From contig CAISIP010000017.1 in assembly GCA_903885415.1 (NCBI GenBank), forward strand, positions 1-8,690: DNA of 8,690 nt, in the 5' to 3' direction. Source of the stretch: an uncultured beta proteobacterium. GTDB lineage: Bacteria; Pseudomonadota; Gammaproteobacteria; Burkholderiales; Burkholderiaceae_C. Under the pieces are notes generated by a model, which saw nothing but the letters and a program-made list of their open reading frames with translations, was not told the origin of the DNA and did no database searches. Positions 1 to 6,655 of the stretch are shown in pieces (within the stretch, counting starts at the first letter, position 1; each line of letters opens with the position of its first letter). The position numbers and the translations under genes were made by a program.

Positions 1-88
1 ATCATCTAGATCATAGGAGCAATCTCCAATGACAATTCGGATTAGCTCAACTACATAGTAGGCTACGGTACATCTGCTTCATGCGCGC
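1..88. other. AT-rich window edge, no supported gene
   Basis: The first 70 or so bases are clearly richer in A and T than the rest of the window and hold several stops in each frame. On the minus strand, six bases after the permease stop codon, an ATG at 82-80 opens an 11-codon frame reading MKQM and ending at 47. The DnaA-regulator gene hda often follows this permease in betaproteobacteria and its product can begin MKQ, so this could be an hda start lost at a broken or misassembled edge. The rest of the peptide does not resemble Hda. I call nothing here. Confidence 0.4.
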
Positions 89-1174
89 TCAGACACCCCG
101 GTACAGCCCGCTGGAAAGATAGCGGGCCCAGCCGCGCCGTATCGCCACCAGCAGTACCGCACTGGCCGGTAGCGCGATCAGCACGCCGACGAAACCCAGC
201 AGCTGGCCAAAGGCCAGCAGCGCGAAAATCACGGCCAGCGGATGCAGCCCGATGCGCTCGCCCACCAGACGCGGCGTCAGGAAGAAACTCTCGACCAGTT
301 GGCCCAGACCGTAGACCACGGCGACCATCAGCAGCGCGTGGCCAGGGCCGACGCTGGCGGCGAACTCCAACAAGCCGGCCAGCAGCGCGAGCACAAGCCC
401 CAGCCCGAATCCGAGGTAGGGAACGAATATCGACAGGCCGGTGAACACGCCGATGGGCAGCGCGAGATCGAGGCCGAACAGCGTCAGTCCTGCGCTGTAA
501 AAAATCGCCAGGATCAGCATCACCAGCAGCTGCCCACGCAGGTACTGACCCAACACCGCGTCGGCCTCCCCCGTGAAGCTGTCGACGGCGCCGCGTGCGC
601 GCTGCGGCACCATCTGCTGCAGCGCGGCGACAAAGCGGCGCCAGTCCATCAGCAGGTAAAACAACGCCACCGGCACCAGCACCGCGTTGCCAACGATGGC
701 AAAAGCCACGCTGCCGCCGAGCTTGAGCGAGGACATCAGCGAGCCGAATGCATCCTCGAAGTTGGCGTTGAGATACTTGAGGGCAAACGCCTTGACGCTG
801 GCGGCGTCCAGCGACAGCTTGAGTCCAAACTGCGCCAGCCAGGGATCCAGCGACACACCCAGACGCTCGAAAAGCAGCGGCAGTTGGTCGCGCATCAGGG
901 GCAGCTCCTTGGCCAGGATCGGCACGATCAGCAGCGCGACACACAGCAACGCGAGCAGCAACAGCAGTTCGACCACGACCACCGCCAGCAGACGCGGTAT
1001 GCGACCGCCACCCGCGCGGTCAAGCCCGTCAACCAGCGGCGCCAGCGCATAGGCCAGCACGGCCGCGATGACGAAGGGCGTCAGCACCGGCGCGAGAAGC
1101 CAGAACAGGAACAGGCCCAATAAGGCGATCGCGCTCCAGGCGGTGGCGGCTTTTTGGGAGGCGGATAGTTGCAT
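89..1174 (-). CDS. AI-2E/PerM family permease
   Basis: 361-residue integral membrane protein of the PerM / AI-2E transporter family (Pfam PF01594 type). Hydrophobic stretches lie at about 12-45 (two helices), 61-88, 153-176, 215-235, 240-272 (two), 280-298 and 312-345, giving about eight helices. A hydrophilic segment at about 90-150 matches the family's soluble domain between helices 3 and 4. The C-terminal signature is clear: PYLGFGLG at 252-259, then LTPRLVGERIGLHPL at 299-313 and the Gly/Pro-rich AFGQLLGFVGVLIALP at 321-336. Length is normal. Family members have been linked to autoinducer-2 export or to Na+/H+ antiport; the substrate here cannot be read from sequence. A TTG at 1210 would add 12 residues, but ATG 1174 gives the usual N-terminus and lies downstream of the candidate -10 at 1216-1211. 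No Shine-Dalgarno sequence is visible. It is divergent from purM. Confidence 0.9.
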   Translation of the reverse strand: MQLSASQKAATAWSAIALLGLFLFWLLAPVLTPFVIAAVLAYALAPLVDGLDRAGGGRIPRLLAVVVVELLLLLALLCVALLIVPILAKELPLMRDQLPLLFERLGVSLDPWLAQFGLKLSLDAASVKAFALKYLNANFEDAFGSLMSSLKLGGSVAFAIVGNAVLVPVALFYLLMDWRRFVAALQQMVPQRARGAVDSFTGEADAVLGQYLRGQLLVMLILAIFYSAGLTLFGLDLALPIGVFTGLSIFVPYLGFGLGLVLALLAGLLEFAASVGPGHALLMVAVVYGLGQLVESFFLTPRLVGERIGLHPLAVIFALLAFGQLLGFVGVLIALPASAVLLVAIRRGWARYLSSGLYRGV

Positions 1175-1240
1175 GCGGGTAGCCGGGACGAACCCGTAGA
1201 ATCTGGGCAAATTCTATCGGGGTCTGCCCAGCTGCCCGCA
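1174..1240. promoter_or_regulatory. Mirror-image divergent promoter region of perM and purM
   Basis: A large imperfect inverted repeat fills most of the space between the permease start and purM. The left arm (1174-1202) read on the plus strand and the right arm (1240-1211) read on the minus strand both start TGCGGG and end TAGAAT. About 24 of 29 positions match, with one single-base insertion. The innermost arms are the perfect pair TAGAAT (1197-1202) and ATTCTA (1211-1216), separated by 8 bases. Each TAGAAT is a 4- or 5-of-6 style match to a sigma-70 -10 box, placed 17 or 18 bases after the TGCGGG; no good -35 exists. Inferred starts are near 1208 (plus, purM) and 1204 (minus, permease). 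The polymerase footprints would overlap, so firing may be mutually exclusive. The symmetry is seen; promoter function is inferred. Confidence 0.5.
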
Positions 1241-1291
1241 GCGCGGCAGGCGCAGCCGCCTAGCGCCACCCCGCCCCCTACGACGCTGCCC

Positions 1292-2368
1292 ATGAACAAC
1301 CCTGCACAGACCGCCCGCCCCGCCCCGCTTTCCTATAAGGACGCCGGCGTTGACATTGACGCCGGCGACGCGCTGGTCGAGCGCATCAAGCCGCTGGCGC
1401 GCAAGACCATGCGCGAGGGCGTTCTGGCCGGCATTGGCGGCTTCGGCGCGCTGTTCGAAGTTCCAAAGCGCTACCGCGAGCCGGTACTGGTCAGCGGAAC
1501 CGACGGGGTCGGCACCAAGCTCAAGCTCGCTTTCGAATGGGGTATGCACGACACGGTGGGAATCGACCTGGTGGCAATGAGCGTCAACGACGTGCTGGTA
1601 CAAGGCGCCGAGCCGCTGTTTTTTTTGGACTATTTCGCCTGCGGCAAGCTCGATCTTGAGACCGCCGCGGCTGTCATCGGCGGCATCGCGCGCGGCTGCG
1701 AGCTGTCGGGCTGCGCGCTGATTGGCGGCGAGACGGCCGAGATGCCCGGCATGTATCCATCCGGCGAATACGACCTGGCGGGCTTTGCGGTCGGCGTGGT
1801 CGAGAAATCCAGAATTCTCACCGGAGCGACCGTTTGCAGCGGCGACATCGTCCTGGGCCTGGCCAGCAGCGGCGTACACTCCAACGGTTTTAGCCTGGTG
1901 CGCAAATGCATAGAGCGCGCGGCGGGGACCGGCGCCGGCTTCGACGCCTCCAAGCTGCCCGCCAGCCTCGACGGCAAGCCGTTTCGCGAGGCGCTCATGG
2001 CGCCGACGCGGCTGTATGTGAAGCCGGTGCTCGCCGCGCTCGCTGGGCACCCGATCAAGGCCCTGGCGCACATCACCGGTGGCGGCCTGTTGGAGAACAT
2101 ACCGCGCGTACTTCCCGAAGGCATGGCCGCCGAACTGCGCCAGGGCAGCTGGCCGCAAAGCGAGCTTTTCGCCTGGCTGCAGGCCACCGCGGCCATCAGC
2201 GACTTCGAAATGAACCGCACCTTCAACAACGGCATCGGCATGGTGGTAGTGGTCGACGCTGATAACGCCGCTGCCACCGCGAACACCTTGCGCGAACAGG
2301 GCGAGACGGTGCACCAGATCGGCGTCATCGCGCCCATCGCCAACGCCGCTGCGGTGCGGTTCCGCTGA
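1292..2368 (+). CDS. purM: Phosphoribosylformylglycinamidine cyclo-ligase (AIR synthase)
   Basis: 358-residue PurM, the ATP-dependent cyclisation of FGAM to AIR, fifth step of de novo purine synthesis, cytosolic. The full PurM pattern is present: GGFGALFEVP (49-58), the nucleotide/substrate loop SGTDGVGTKLKLAFE (68-82), GIDLVAMSVNDVLVQGAEPLFFLDYFA in the dimer/active-site core (90-116), GGETAEMPGMY (145-155), LASSGVHSNGFSLVRK (190-205), HITGGGLLENIPR (260-272) and FNNGIGMVVVV (311-321). The N-terminal ATP-grasp-unrelated fold and C-terminal AIRS_C half are both complete. E. coli PurM is 345 residues. The frame stays open upstream to TTG 1169, but the added 41 residues are Pro/Ala-rich and overlap the control region, so ATG 1292 is chosen; its N-terminus SYKDAGVDIDAG is typical. 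No Shine-Dalgarno is visible. The gene carries an eight-T run at 1619-1626 within conserved Leu-Phe-Phe-Leu codons. Confidence 0.97.
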   Translation: MNNPAQTARPAPLSYKDAGVDIDAGDALVERIKPLARKTMREGVLAGIGGFGALFEVPKRYREPVLVSGTDGVGTKLKLAFEWGMHDTVGIDLVAMSVNDVLVQGAEPLFFLDYFACGKLDLETAAAVIGGIARGCELSGCALIGGETAEMPGMYPSGEYDLAGFAVGVVEKSRILTGATVCSGDIVLGLASSGVHSNGFSLVRKCIERAAGTGAGFDASKLPASLDGKPFREALMAPTRLYVKPVLAALAGHPIKALAHITGGGLLENIPRVLPEGMAAELRQGSWPQSELFAWLQATAAISDFEMNRTFNNGIGMVVVVDADNAAATANTLREQGETVHQIGVIAPIANAAAVRFR

Positions 2369-2419
2369 CATAAGGAGATAAGGAGCAGCCGGAGGGGGCG
2401 CGCGACGCTGCGCGTGCCT

Positions 2420-2480
2420 GGCCCGGCTTGGTTGCGCCGGTGAAGATTGAGTAAACTCAATCTTCCGCCCCTACCGGGCC
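2420..2480 (+). promoter_or_regulatory. 24-bp palindrome with outer arms upstream of the nuclease gene
   Basis: GAAGATTGAGT (2442-2452) and ACTCAATCTTC (2455-2465) are perfect 11-base inverted arms around a central AA, an AT-rich palindrome in a GC-rich gap. An outer pair GGCCCGG (2420-2426) and CCGGGCC (2474-2480) encloses it. No T-run follows, so it is a poor intrinsic terminator for purM. A weak promoter can be read as TTGGTT (2428-2433), 18-base spacer, TAAACT (2452-2457), which would put the -10 at the palindrome centre, as in a repressor site. It lies 40 bases before the nuclease ATG. The repeat is seen; operator, promoter or transcript-end function is inference. Confidence 0.45.
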
Positions 2481-2505
2481 TGCCTTTGGCGGCCCACGCA
2501 GCGCC

Positions 2506-3291
2506 ATGCACAGACTCCTGACTCTCGCCCTGTCGTTTATCGTCGGCAACGCCCTGGCCTGGGGAGCGCAGGGGCATCAGACCATTGCCGCGATGGCGGC
2601 GGCGCAGTTAAGCGCTGAAGCGAAACTAGAGGTGGACCGGTTGCTCGCCCTGGAGCCTGGCGCGACGATGGCCTCCTTATCGACCTGGGCCGACGAGCGC
2701 CGCAGCCCGACGACGGCGCCCTGGCACTATGTGAACTTTCCCAGGGACTCCTGCGCCTTCGAAGCGCAGCGCGATTGCCCTGACGGGGCCTGCGTGGTGG
2801 CAGCGATCGCGCGTCAGTCGGAAGTCCTTGCCTCTCCTGCAGGCGACGACAAGCGCCTGCACGCGCTCAAATACATCCTCCATTTTGTCGCCGACATCCA
2901 CCAACCGCTGCACGCCGGCTACATGGAAGACCGGGGCGGCAATTCGGTCGCGCTACAGACCTTCATGCGCGCCAGCAACCTGCATGCGCTGTGGGACAGC
3001 GGCCTGCTCAGCAGCCTGAGCCAGGACAACGCATCGCTGACCGCTCGGCTGCTGGCCAAGCGGGTGCCGGCCAACGAGGTAGACCCGGCACGCGTGGCGG
3101 AGGAGTCGTGCCGGATCGTTGGAATGCCGGGTTTCTACCCCGACCGCAGGGTCGGCACCGACTATGTCGATCGTTTCACCCCTGTGATGGAACTGCGCAT
3201 GGCGCAGGCTGCGGCGCGGCTGGCAGGCTTGCTCAACCGGTTGCTGCGTCCAAACGGACAGGACACCGCACGGGCCGGTCCAAGCGGCTAG
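2506..3291 (+). CDS. Secreted S1/P1-type zinc nuclease
   Basis: 261-residue member of the S1/P1 nuclease family (PF02265), which hydrolyses single-stranded DNA and RNA, sometimes with 3'-nucleotidase activity, using a three-zinc cluster. Residues 1-18 form a signal peptide (hydrophobic LLTLALSFIVG, cleavage after NALA), so the mature protein would start at Trp19, as in P1 where the N-terminal Trp itself binds zinc. All expected ligands can be placed by pattern: W19, H24 (WGAQGH), D63 (STWAD), H74 (WHYVNF), H126, D130 and H136 (HFVADIHQPLH), H160 and D164 (NLHALWD). Cys91-Cys96 have the spacing of the P1 short disulfide, and Cys83/Cys202 could form the other. Probable location is periplasm or outside the cell, perhaps for phosphate or nucleotide scavenging. 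It follows purM by 137 bases and converges on the methyltransferase. ATG 2506 is supported by the signal peptide; no Shine-Dalgarno is seen. Confidence 0.93.
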   Translation: MHRLLTLALSFIVGNALAWGAQGHQTIAAMAAAQLSAEAKLEVDRLLALEPGATMASLSTWADERRSPTTAPWHYVNFPRDSCAFEAQRDCPDGACVVAAIARQSEVLASPAGDDKRLHALKYILHFVADIHQPLHAGYMEDRGGNSVALQTFMRASNLHALWDSGLLSSLSQDNASLTARLLAKRVPANEVDPARVAEESCRIVGMPGFYPDRRVGTDYVDRFTPVMELRMAQAAARLAGLLNRLLRPNGQDTARAGPSG

Positions 3292-3300
3292 GGATAGCCG
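3285..3300. repeat. Short hairpin over the two convergent stop codons
   Basis: CGGCTA (3285-3290) and TAGCCG (3295-3300) form a perfect 6-bp stem around GGGA, a GNRA-type tetraloop on the plus strand. The palindromic CTAG at 3288-3291 supplies the TAG stop of the nuclease (3289-3291) and, on the other strand, the TAG stop of the methyltransferase (3290-3288). There is no T-run, so it is at best a weak bidirectional end signal. Confidence 0.4.
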
Positions 3301-3908
3301 GGTCTGAACGCCAGTATCTGCGCGGTGCGCTGCTCGCCGTCGTGGTAGCGCCCTTCGCGCAACACACGCGTGCTGTCCCGGGCAATCGCAAAGTCCAGTC
3401 CTAGCAGTTCGGCGCACAAGACCGGTGAGCCCGGATAGCGGCTGTCGCTTCCGGCGTCCTCCTCGACCTTGGTCTCCAGCACCAAGGCGCCGCCCGGTCG
3501 CAGGCAGGCGGCGAGGCGCGCGTACAGCGCGCGCCGTAAGAGCGGATCGGGTTGGCCGAAGATCATCGTGATGACGTCCCAGCGGCCGACGCCAGGATCG
3601 AAACCAGCCAGATCGCAGCAAAGAATCTGCAAGCGCAGGCCGCGCTGCGCAGCGAGTCCCTCGGCCTTGCGCAAGGCGACCGCGGAGAAATCCATCGCCG
3701 TCGTGCGCATGCCGCGCTGCGCCAGAAACGTCGCGTTGCGACCCTCGCCTTCGCACAGGCACAGCGCGTCGCCGCCGGGGAGCCGATCGGCGACCAGGCG
3801 CAGGAAGTCGTTGGGCTCCGTGCCGTAGGCGAAGCCGTCCTCAGCAAATCGTGCGTCCCAGTAGGCCGGCGCGTTGCGGTCAACGCCGTCGCGCATGCGC
3901 GAAGACAT
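3288..3908 (-). CDS. Class I SAM-dependent methyltransferase, TehB-like
   Basis: 206-residue protein with a Rossmann-type SAM-binding fold of the small TehB/Methyltransf_25 kind. The N-terminal YWDARFAEDGFAYGTEPNDFL (16-36) is the usual lead-in of this group. Motif I appears as CLCEGEGRNATFLA (50-63), the acidic ribose-binding residue is D73 in AMDFS, D99 lies in the CDLAGF motif, and WDVITMIF (110-117) is motif IV-like. LRPGGALVLET (136-146) is the usual post-I strand motif. The target molecule cannot be told; TehB relatives methylate tellurite or thiols, but similarity in this fold does not prove it. Start is uncertain: ATGs at 3920, 3908 and 3896 all give sensible proteins (210, 206, 202 residues), and none has a Shine-Dalgarno sequence. 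The frame stays open to ATG 4052, but those extra 44 residues look non-coding. It probably has its own promoter, being 247 bases from the next gene upstream. Confidence 0.85.
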   Translation of the reverse strand: MSSRMRDGVDRNAPAYWDARFAEDGFAYGTEPNDFLRLVADRLPGGDALCLCEGEGRNATFLAQRGMRTTAMDFSAVALRKAEGLAAQRGLRLQILCCDLAGFDPGVGRWDVITMIFGQPDPLLRRALYARLAACLRPGGALVLETKVEEDAGSDSRYPGSPVLCAELLGLDFAIARDSTRVLREGRYHDGEQRTAQILAFRPGYP

Positions 3909-4155
3909 GGACGAGGCCATCAGTGCGCTACCGCGCTCAGACGCAGCGGCGCAGTGCGCGCCAGTCCCGCCATCTTGAGCAACCGTCTGTCCGGTAGGGC
4001 CGATCGGGCATAGCAGGCCATAAGGTCTACCAGACGGTCCAAGCATGTGCATCGCATGGTATTACTCCGCTTTCATCAAACTGTTTGGACGCGATCTCCG
4101 CGACGCGGCGATCACAGCTGGGCGGATCATAAGCGCCGGTCGCGCGGCCCGGGCG
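3909..4155. other. Gap between the methyltransferase and the SirB1-type gene, no gene seen
   Basis: About 250 bases on the upstream side of the methyltransferase. The methyltransferase frame continues through it without a stop to ATG 4052, preceded at 12 bases by GGAG, so a longer protein cannot be fully excluded, but the residues match no family feature. I see no intrinsic terminator for the murJ-SirB1 transcript, no tRNA, and no convincing promoter hexamer pair, although a promoter for the methyltransferase is expected here. Confidence 0.4.
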
Positions 4156-5010
4156 CTAGGCGCTGCGGGTGCCGCGCAGTTGGGCCAACTGCAGCGCGAT
4201 AGCGTCCTGGTCGGGCGCATCGCTCTCGTGCGCGAGATAGCGCTCCAGGTCGGCCTGCGCCGGTGCGGCGTGGCCAAGCCGGGCATGTGCCAGACCGCGG
4301 TCACGGTAGTCGGCCCAGGACTGCGGCAGCAGCACGATCAGCCGGTCTTGCACCGCCAGCAGGCGCGACCAGTCCTTCTGGCTGCGGTGGATTTCCTGCA
4401 GGTTGCGCAGCATGCGCGCGACGATGTCGCGCGCCGGCGCGGGTTGCAGATACAGCCCCAGCGGCACATCGAACTCGTCAACCAGCCCGCTGCGCCGGCG
4501 AAATGGTTCCAGCCGCTCGGCGAGTTGCTCGCGGCCCAGCGACTGGCCGTCGAGTGGGTCGATCACCACCTGGCCCTTTGGCAGGTTCACTTTGAGCATG
4601 AAGTGGCCCGGAAAACTCACGCCGCGCGCCTGCAAGCCCAGACCCTGGGCGAGTTCGAGCCAGAGTACGGCCAGCGCCACCGGAATCGCGCAGCGGGTAC
4701 GCAGCACAACGCTGATAAAGCTGTTGTCGGGGTCATAGTAATTGTTGACATTGCCGCGAAAGCCCAGGTCGCGGAAGAACAACTGGTTCAACGCGCGCAG
4801 TTTGTGCAAGGCCGATGCATCGGCCGGAACCCGGCGCTTCAGACGGGCCAGCAGCTGGTCAATTTCGCCGAGTACCTGCTGCACGTCGAGCTCCGGGTAG
4901 TCATCCTGCGCCAGACTGATGGCCGCCTCGAGCAGGGGAAAATCCGCGTCGCTGCCGACCAGCGCGGAAAAATACTCCAGCGGAGTTGGCAGCGCCAGGG
5001 AGAGTTTCAT
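4156..5010 (-). CDS. SirB1-type transglutaminase-like/TPR protein
   Basis: 284-residue protein of the SirB1 family (PF13369 Transglut_core2 type followed by TPR_9). The transglutaminase-like part spans about 30-165, with the family block FRDLGFRGNVNNYYDPDNSF (79-98), the helix CAIPVALAVLWLELAQGLGL (107-126), the PGHF motif with His136 and the IDPLDG motif with Asp151. A tetratricopeptide-like helical region covers about 193-265 (RMLRNLQEIHRSQKDWSRLL and following). No signal peptide, so probably cytosolic. The role of SirB1 proteins is not established; most are thought not to be active enzymes, yet this copy has a Cys107 placed before the helix, which with His136 and Asp151 mimics a Cys-His-Asp triad. 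ATG 5010 overlaps the murJ stop as ATGA, with GGAG ten bases upstream, so it is likely translated by coupling from the murJ transcript. The pairing with murJ is common in betaproteobacteria. Confidence 0.9.
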   Translation of the reverse strand: MKLSLALPTPLEYFSALVGSDADFPLLEAAISLAQDDYPELDVQQVLGEIDQLLARLKRRVPADASALHKLRALNQLFFRDLGFRGNVNNYYDPDNSFISVVLRTRCAIPVALAVLWLELAQGLGLQARGVSFPGHFMLKVNLPKGQVVIDPLDGQSLGREQLAERLEPFRRRSGLVDEFDVPLGLYLQPAPARDIVARMLRNLQEIHRSQKDWSRLLAVQDRLIVLLPQSWADYRDRGLAHARLGHAAPAQADLERYLAHESDAPDQDAIALQLAQLRGTRSA

Positions 5011-6593
5011 GGCGACGCCGCTCCAAGCTGCGGCTTGAGCAGGGCACCTAACCGGATTCCGGTGGCCCACAGCGCCACGAAATACAGGCCTGCAGAGGCC
5101 AGCAGCACCAGCGCGAGTTGCACCAGGCGCTGCAGCTCGCCCGCGGCGGCGGCGTTCCAGTCCAGGCTGCTTGCGGCCCAGATCAGCCATACGCCGAGCA
5201 AGGCGCTGGCCAGCGCCACCTGCATCGAGAATATCGCCCAGCCCGGCTGCGGCCGATAACTGCCGCGCCGGATCAGGCCTATCAACAACGCCAGCGCATT
5301 GACCAGCGCACCCACACCGATGGCCAGCGTTAGTCCGGCGTGGGCGAACAACGGAACGAAACCCAGATTGAGCAGTTGCGTGAGCACCAGCACCATAAGC
5401 GCTATGCGCACCGGCGTGCGGATGTCCTGGCTGGCATAAAAGCCCGGCGCCAGTACCTTGATCGCCACCAGCCCCAGCAACCCGGTGCCGTAGCCCATCA
5501 GCGCGGCTGTGGTCTGCTGCACATCGTTGGCCGAAAATGCGCCGCGCTGGTACAGCGACGCCACCAGCGGCTGCGCGAAGAACAGCAGCGCCAGCGTGCA
5601 AGGCAGGGCGAGCACCAGAACAAGGCGCAGCCCCCAGTCCAGCATCGCTGAATAGCGGCCGCGGTCACCGGCTGCATGGGCCGCCACCAACTGCGGTGTC
5701 AGCACCACGCCCAGCGCCACGCCGAGCAAGGCGGTCGGAAACTCCATCAGGCGCTCGGCATAGGCCATCCAGCTGACGCTGCCCGGACTCAGGTGCGACG
5801 CGATCTGCAGGTTGATGATCGCCGACAGGTGCGCGACGCCCACCCCCAGCAGCGCAGGCCCCATCAGCTTGGCGACCCGACGGGTGCCCTCGTCGTTCCA
5901 GGCCCGACGCAGCACGCTCCAGCGCCAGCCCGGGCGCGGCAGCAGCCTCAGACGGCGCAACGCCGCCATCTGCAGCCCCAGCTGCAGCACACCGCCGCCG
6001 ATCACCCCCATCACCATGGCGTAAATCGGCTCTACGCCCAAAGCCAGGAACCAGGGCGCGCCCAGCCATGCGGCAGCGATCATCGCCAGGTTCAACAGCA
6101 CCGGGGTCAGTGCCGGAATAGCGAAATGCTTCCATGTATTGAGAATCCCCGCACCCAGCGCAACCAGCGACATGAAACCGATGTAGGGAAACATCCAACG
6201 CGCCATCAGCACTGCAGCGTCGAAGCCGCGCGGATCCTGCTGCAGTCCGCTGGCCATCACCCACACCAGCAGCGGCGCACCGACCACGCCCATCGCGCAG
6301 GTCAGCACCAGCGTCCAGCAAAGTACGGTAGCCACATGGTCGACCAGCAGACGCGTCTGCGCATCGCCCTGCTGCGCCTTGCTGGTGCCCAGCACCGGAA
6401 CAAAGGCCTGGCTAAAGGCGCCCTCGGCAAACAGCCGGCGAAACATATTGGGCAGCCTGAAGGCGACGTTGAAGGCGTCGGTCATCGCGGTGGCGCCAAA
6501 AACCGACGCCATCAGCAGGTCGCGCGCCATGCCGCTCACACGCGATGCCAGAGTCAGCAGCGAAACGGTCGAGGCGGCTTTGAAAAGGCTCAC
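5007..6593 (-). CDS. murJ: Lipid II flippase MurJ
   Basis: 528-residue MOP-superfamily membrane protein that moves lipid II across the inner membrane for peptidoglycan synthesis. The N-terminus from GTG 6593 (VSLFKAASTVSLLTLASRVSGMARD) lines up residue by residue with E. coli MurJ: Arg18, Arg24, Asp39 (TDAF), Asn49, Arg52/Arg53 and Glu57 in the PNMFRRLFAEGAFSQAFVP block. The later pair Arg281 and Glu284 in YAERLMEFP corresponds to the functionally important Arg270/Glu273 of E. coli. About 14 hydrophobic helices are spread over the chain. The GTG start is chosen from this alignment; the frame extends upstream to 6707 but that part overlaps the rpsT promoter. No Shine-Dalgarno is seen. A TACACT -10-like hexamer at 6606-6601 ends seven bases before the GTG, so the message might be nearly leaderless. 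It overlaps the SirB1-type gene by 4 bases, a two-gene operon, and is divergent from rpsT. Confidence 0.96.
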   Translation of the reverse strand: MSLFKAASTVSLLTLASRVSGMARDLLMASVFGATAMTDAFNVAFRLPNMFRRLFAEGAFSQAFVPVLGTSKAQQGDAQTRLLVDHVATVLCWTLVLTCAMGVVGAPLLVWVMASGLQQDPRGFDAAVLMARWMFPYIGFMSLVALGAGILNTWKHFAIPALTPVLLNLAMIAAAWLGAPWFLALGVEPIYAMVMGVIGGGVLQLGLQMAALRRLRLLPRPGWRWSVLRRAWNDEGTRRVAKLMGPALLGVGVAHLSAIINLQIASHLSPGSVSWMAYAERLMEFPTALLGVALGVVLTPQLVAAHAAGDRGRYSAMLDWGLRLVLVLALPCTLALLFFAQPLVASLYQRGAFSANDVQQTTAALMGYGTGLLGLVAIKVLAPGFYASQDIRTPVRIALMVLVLTQLLNLGFVPLFAHAGLTLAIGVGALVNALALLIGLIRRGSYRPQPGWAIFSMQVALASALLGVWLIWAASSLDWNAAAAGELQRLVQLALVLLASAGLYFVALWATGIRLGALLKPQLGAASP

Positions 6594-6655
6594 GCACCGC
6601 AGTGTAGCCGCGGGCAGCCGCCCCTGGCGACGGGTGGCGGGCCTTGAACTCGGGC

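Noticed and set aside
29..58. Nine-residue frame (MTIRISSTT) with AGGAG upstream
   Set aside because: Too short to support, at a compositionally odd edge.
242..1123. Long plus-strand open frame opposite the permease
   Set aside because: Gln/Arg/His-rich peptide with no domain, antisense to a well-supported membrane protein; a GC-bias shadow.
1214..2371. Long minus-strand open frame opposite purM
   Set aside because: Antisense to a complete, conserved purM; composition of a shadow frame.
2371..2385. Tandem TAAGGAG copies just after purM, resembling Shine-Dalgarno sites
   Set aside because: No start codon at usable distance opens a frame of meaningful length.
3288..3908. Calling the methyltransferase tehB or a tellurite-resistance gene
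   Set aside because: The fold is shared by many methyltransferases and no tehA or other resistance gene is nearby.
4045..5259. 404-codon plus-strand open frame
   Set aside because: Antisense to the SirB1-type gene and murJ; Gln/Arg/His-rich with no recognisable motif.
5676..6647. Plus-strand open frame opposite murJ
   Set aside because: His/Gln/Arg-rich shadow of the murJ coding strand.
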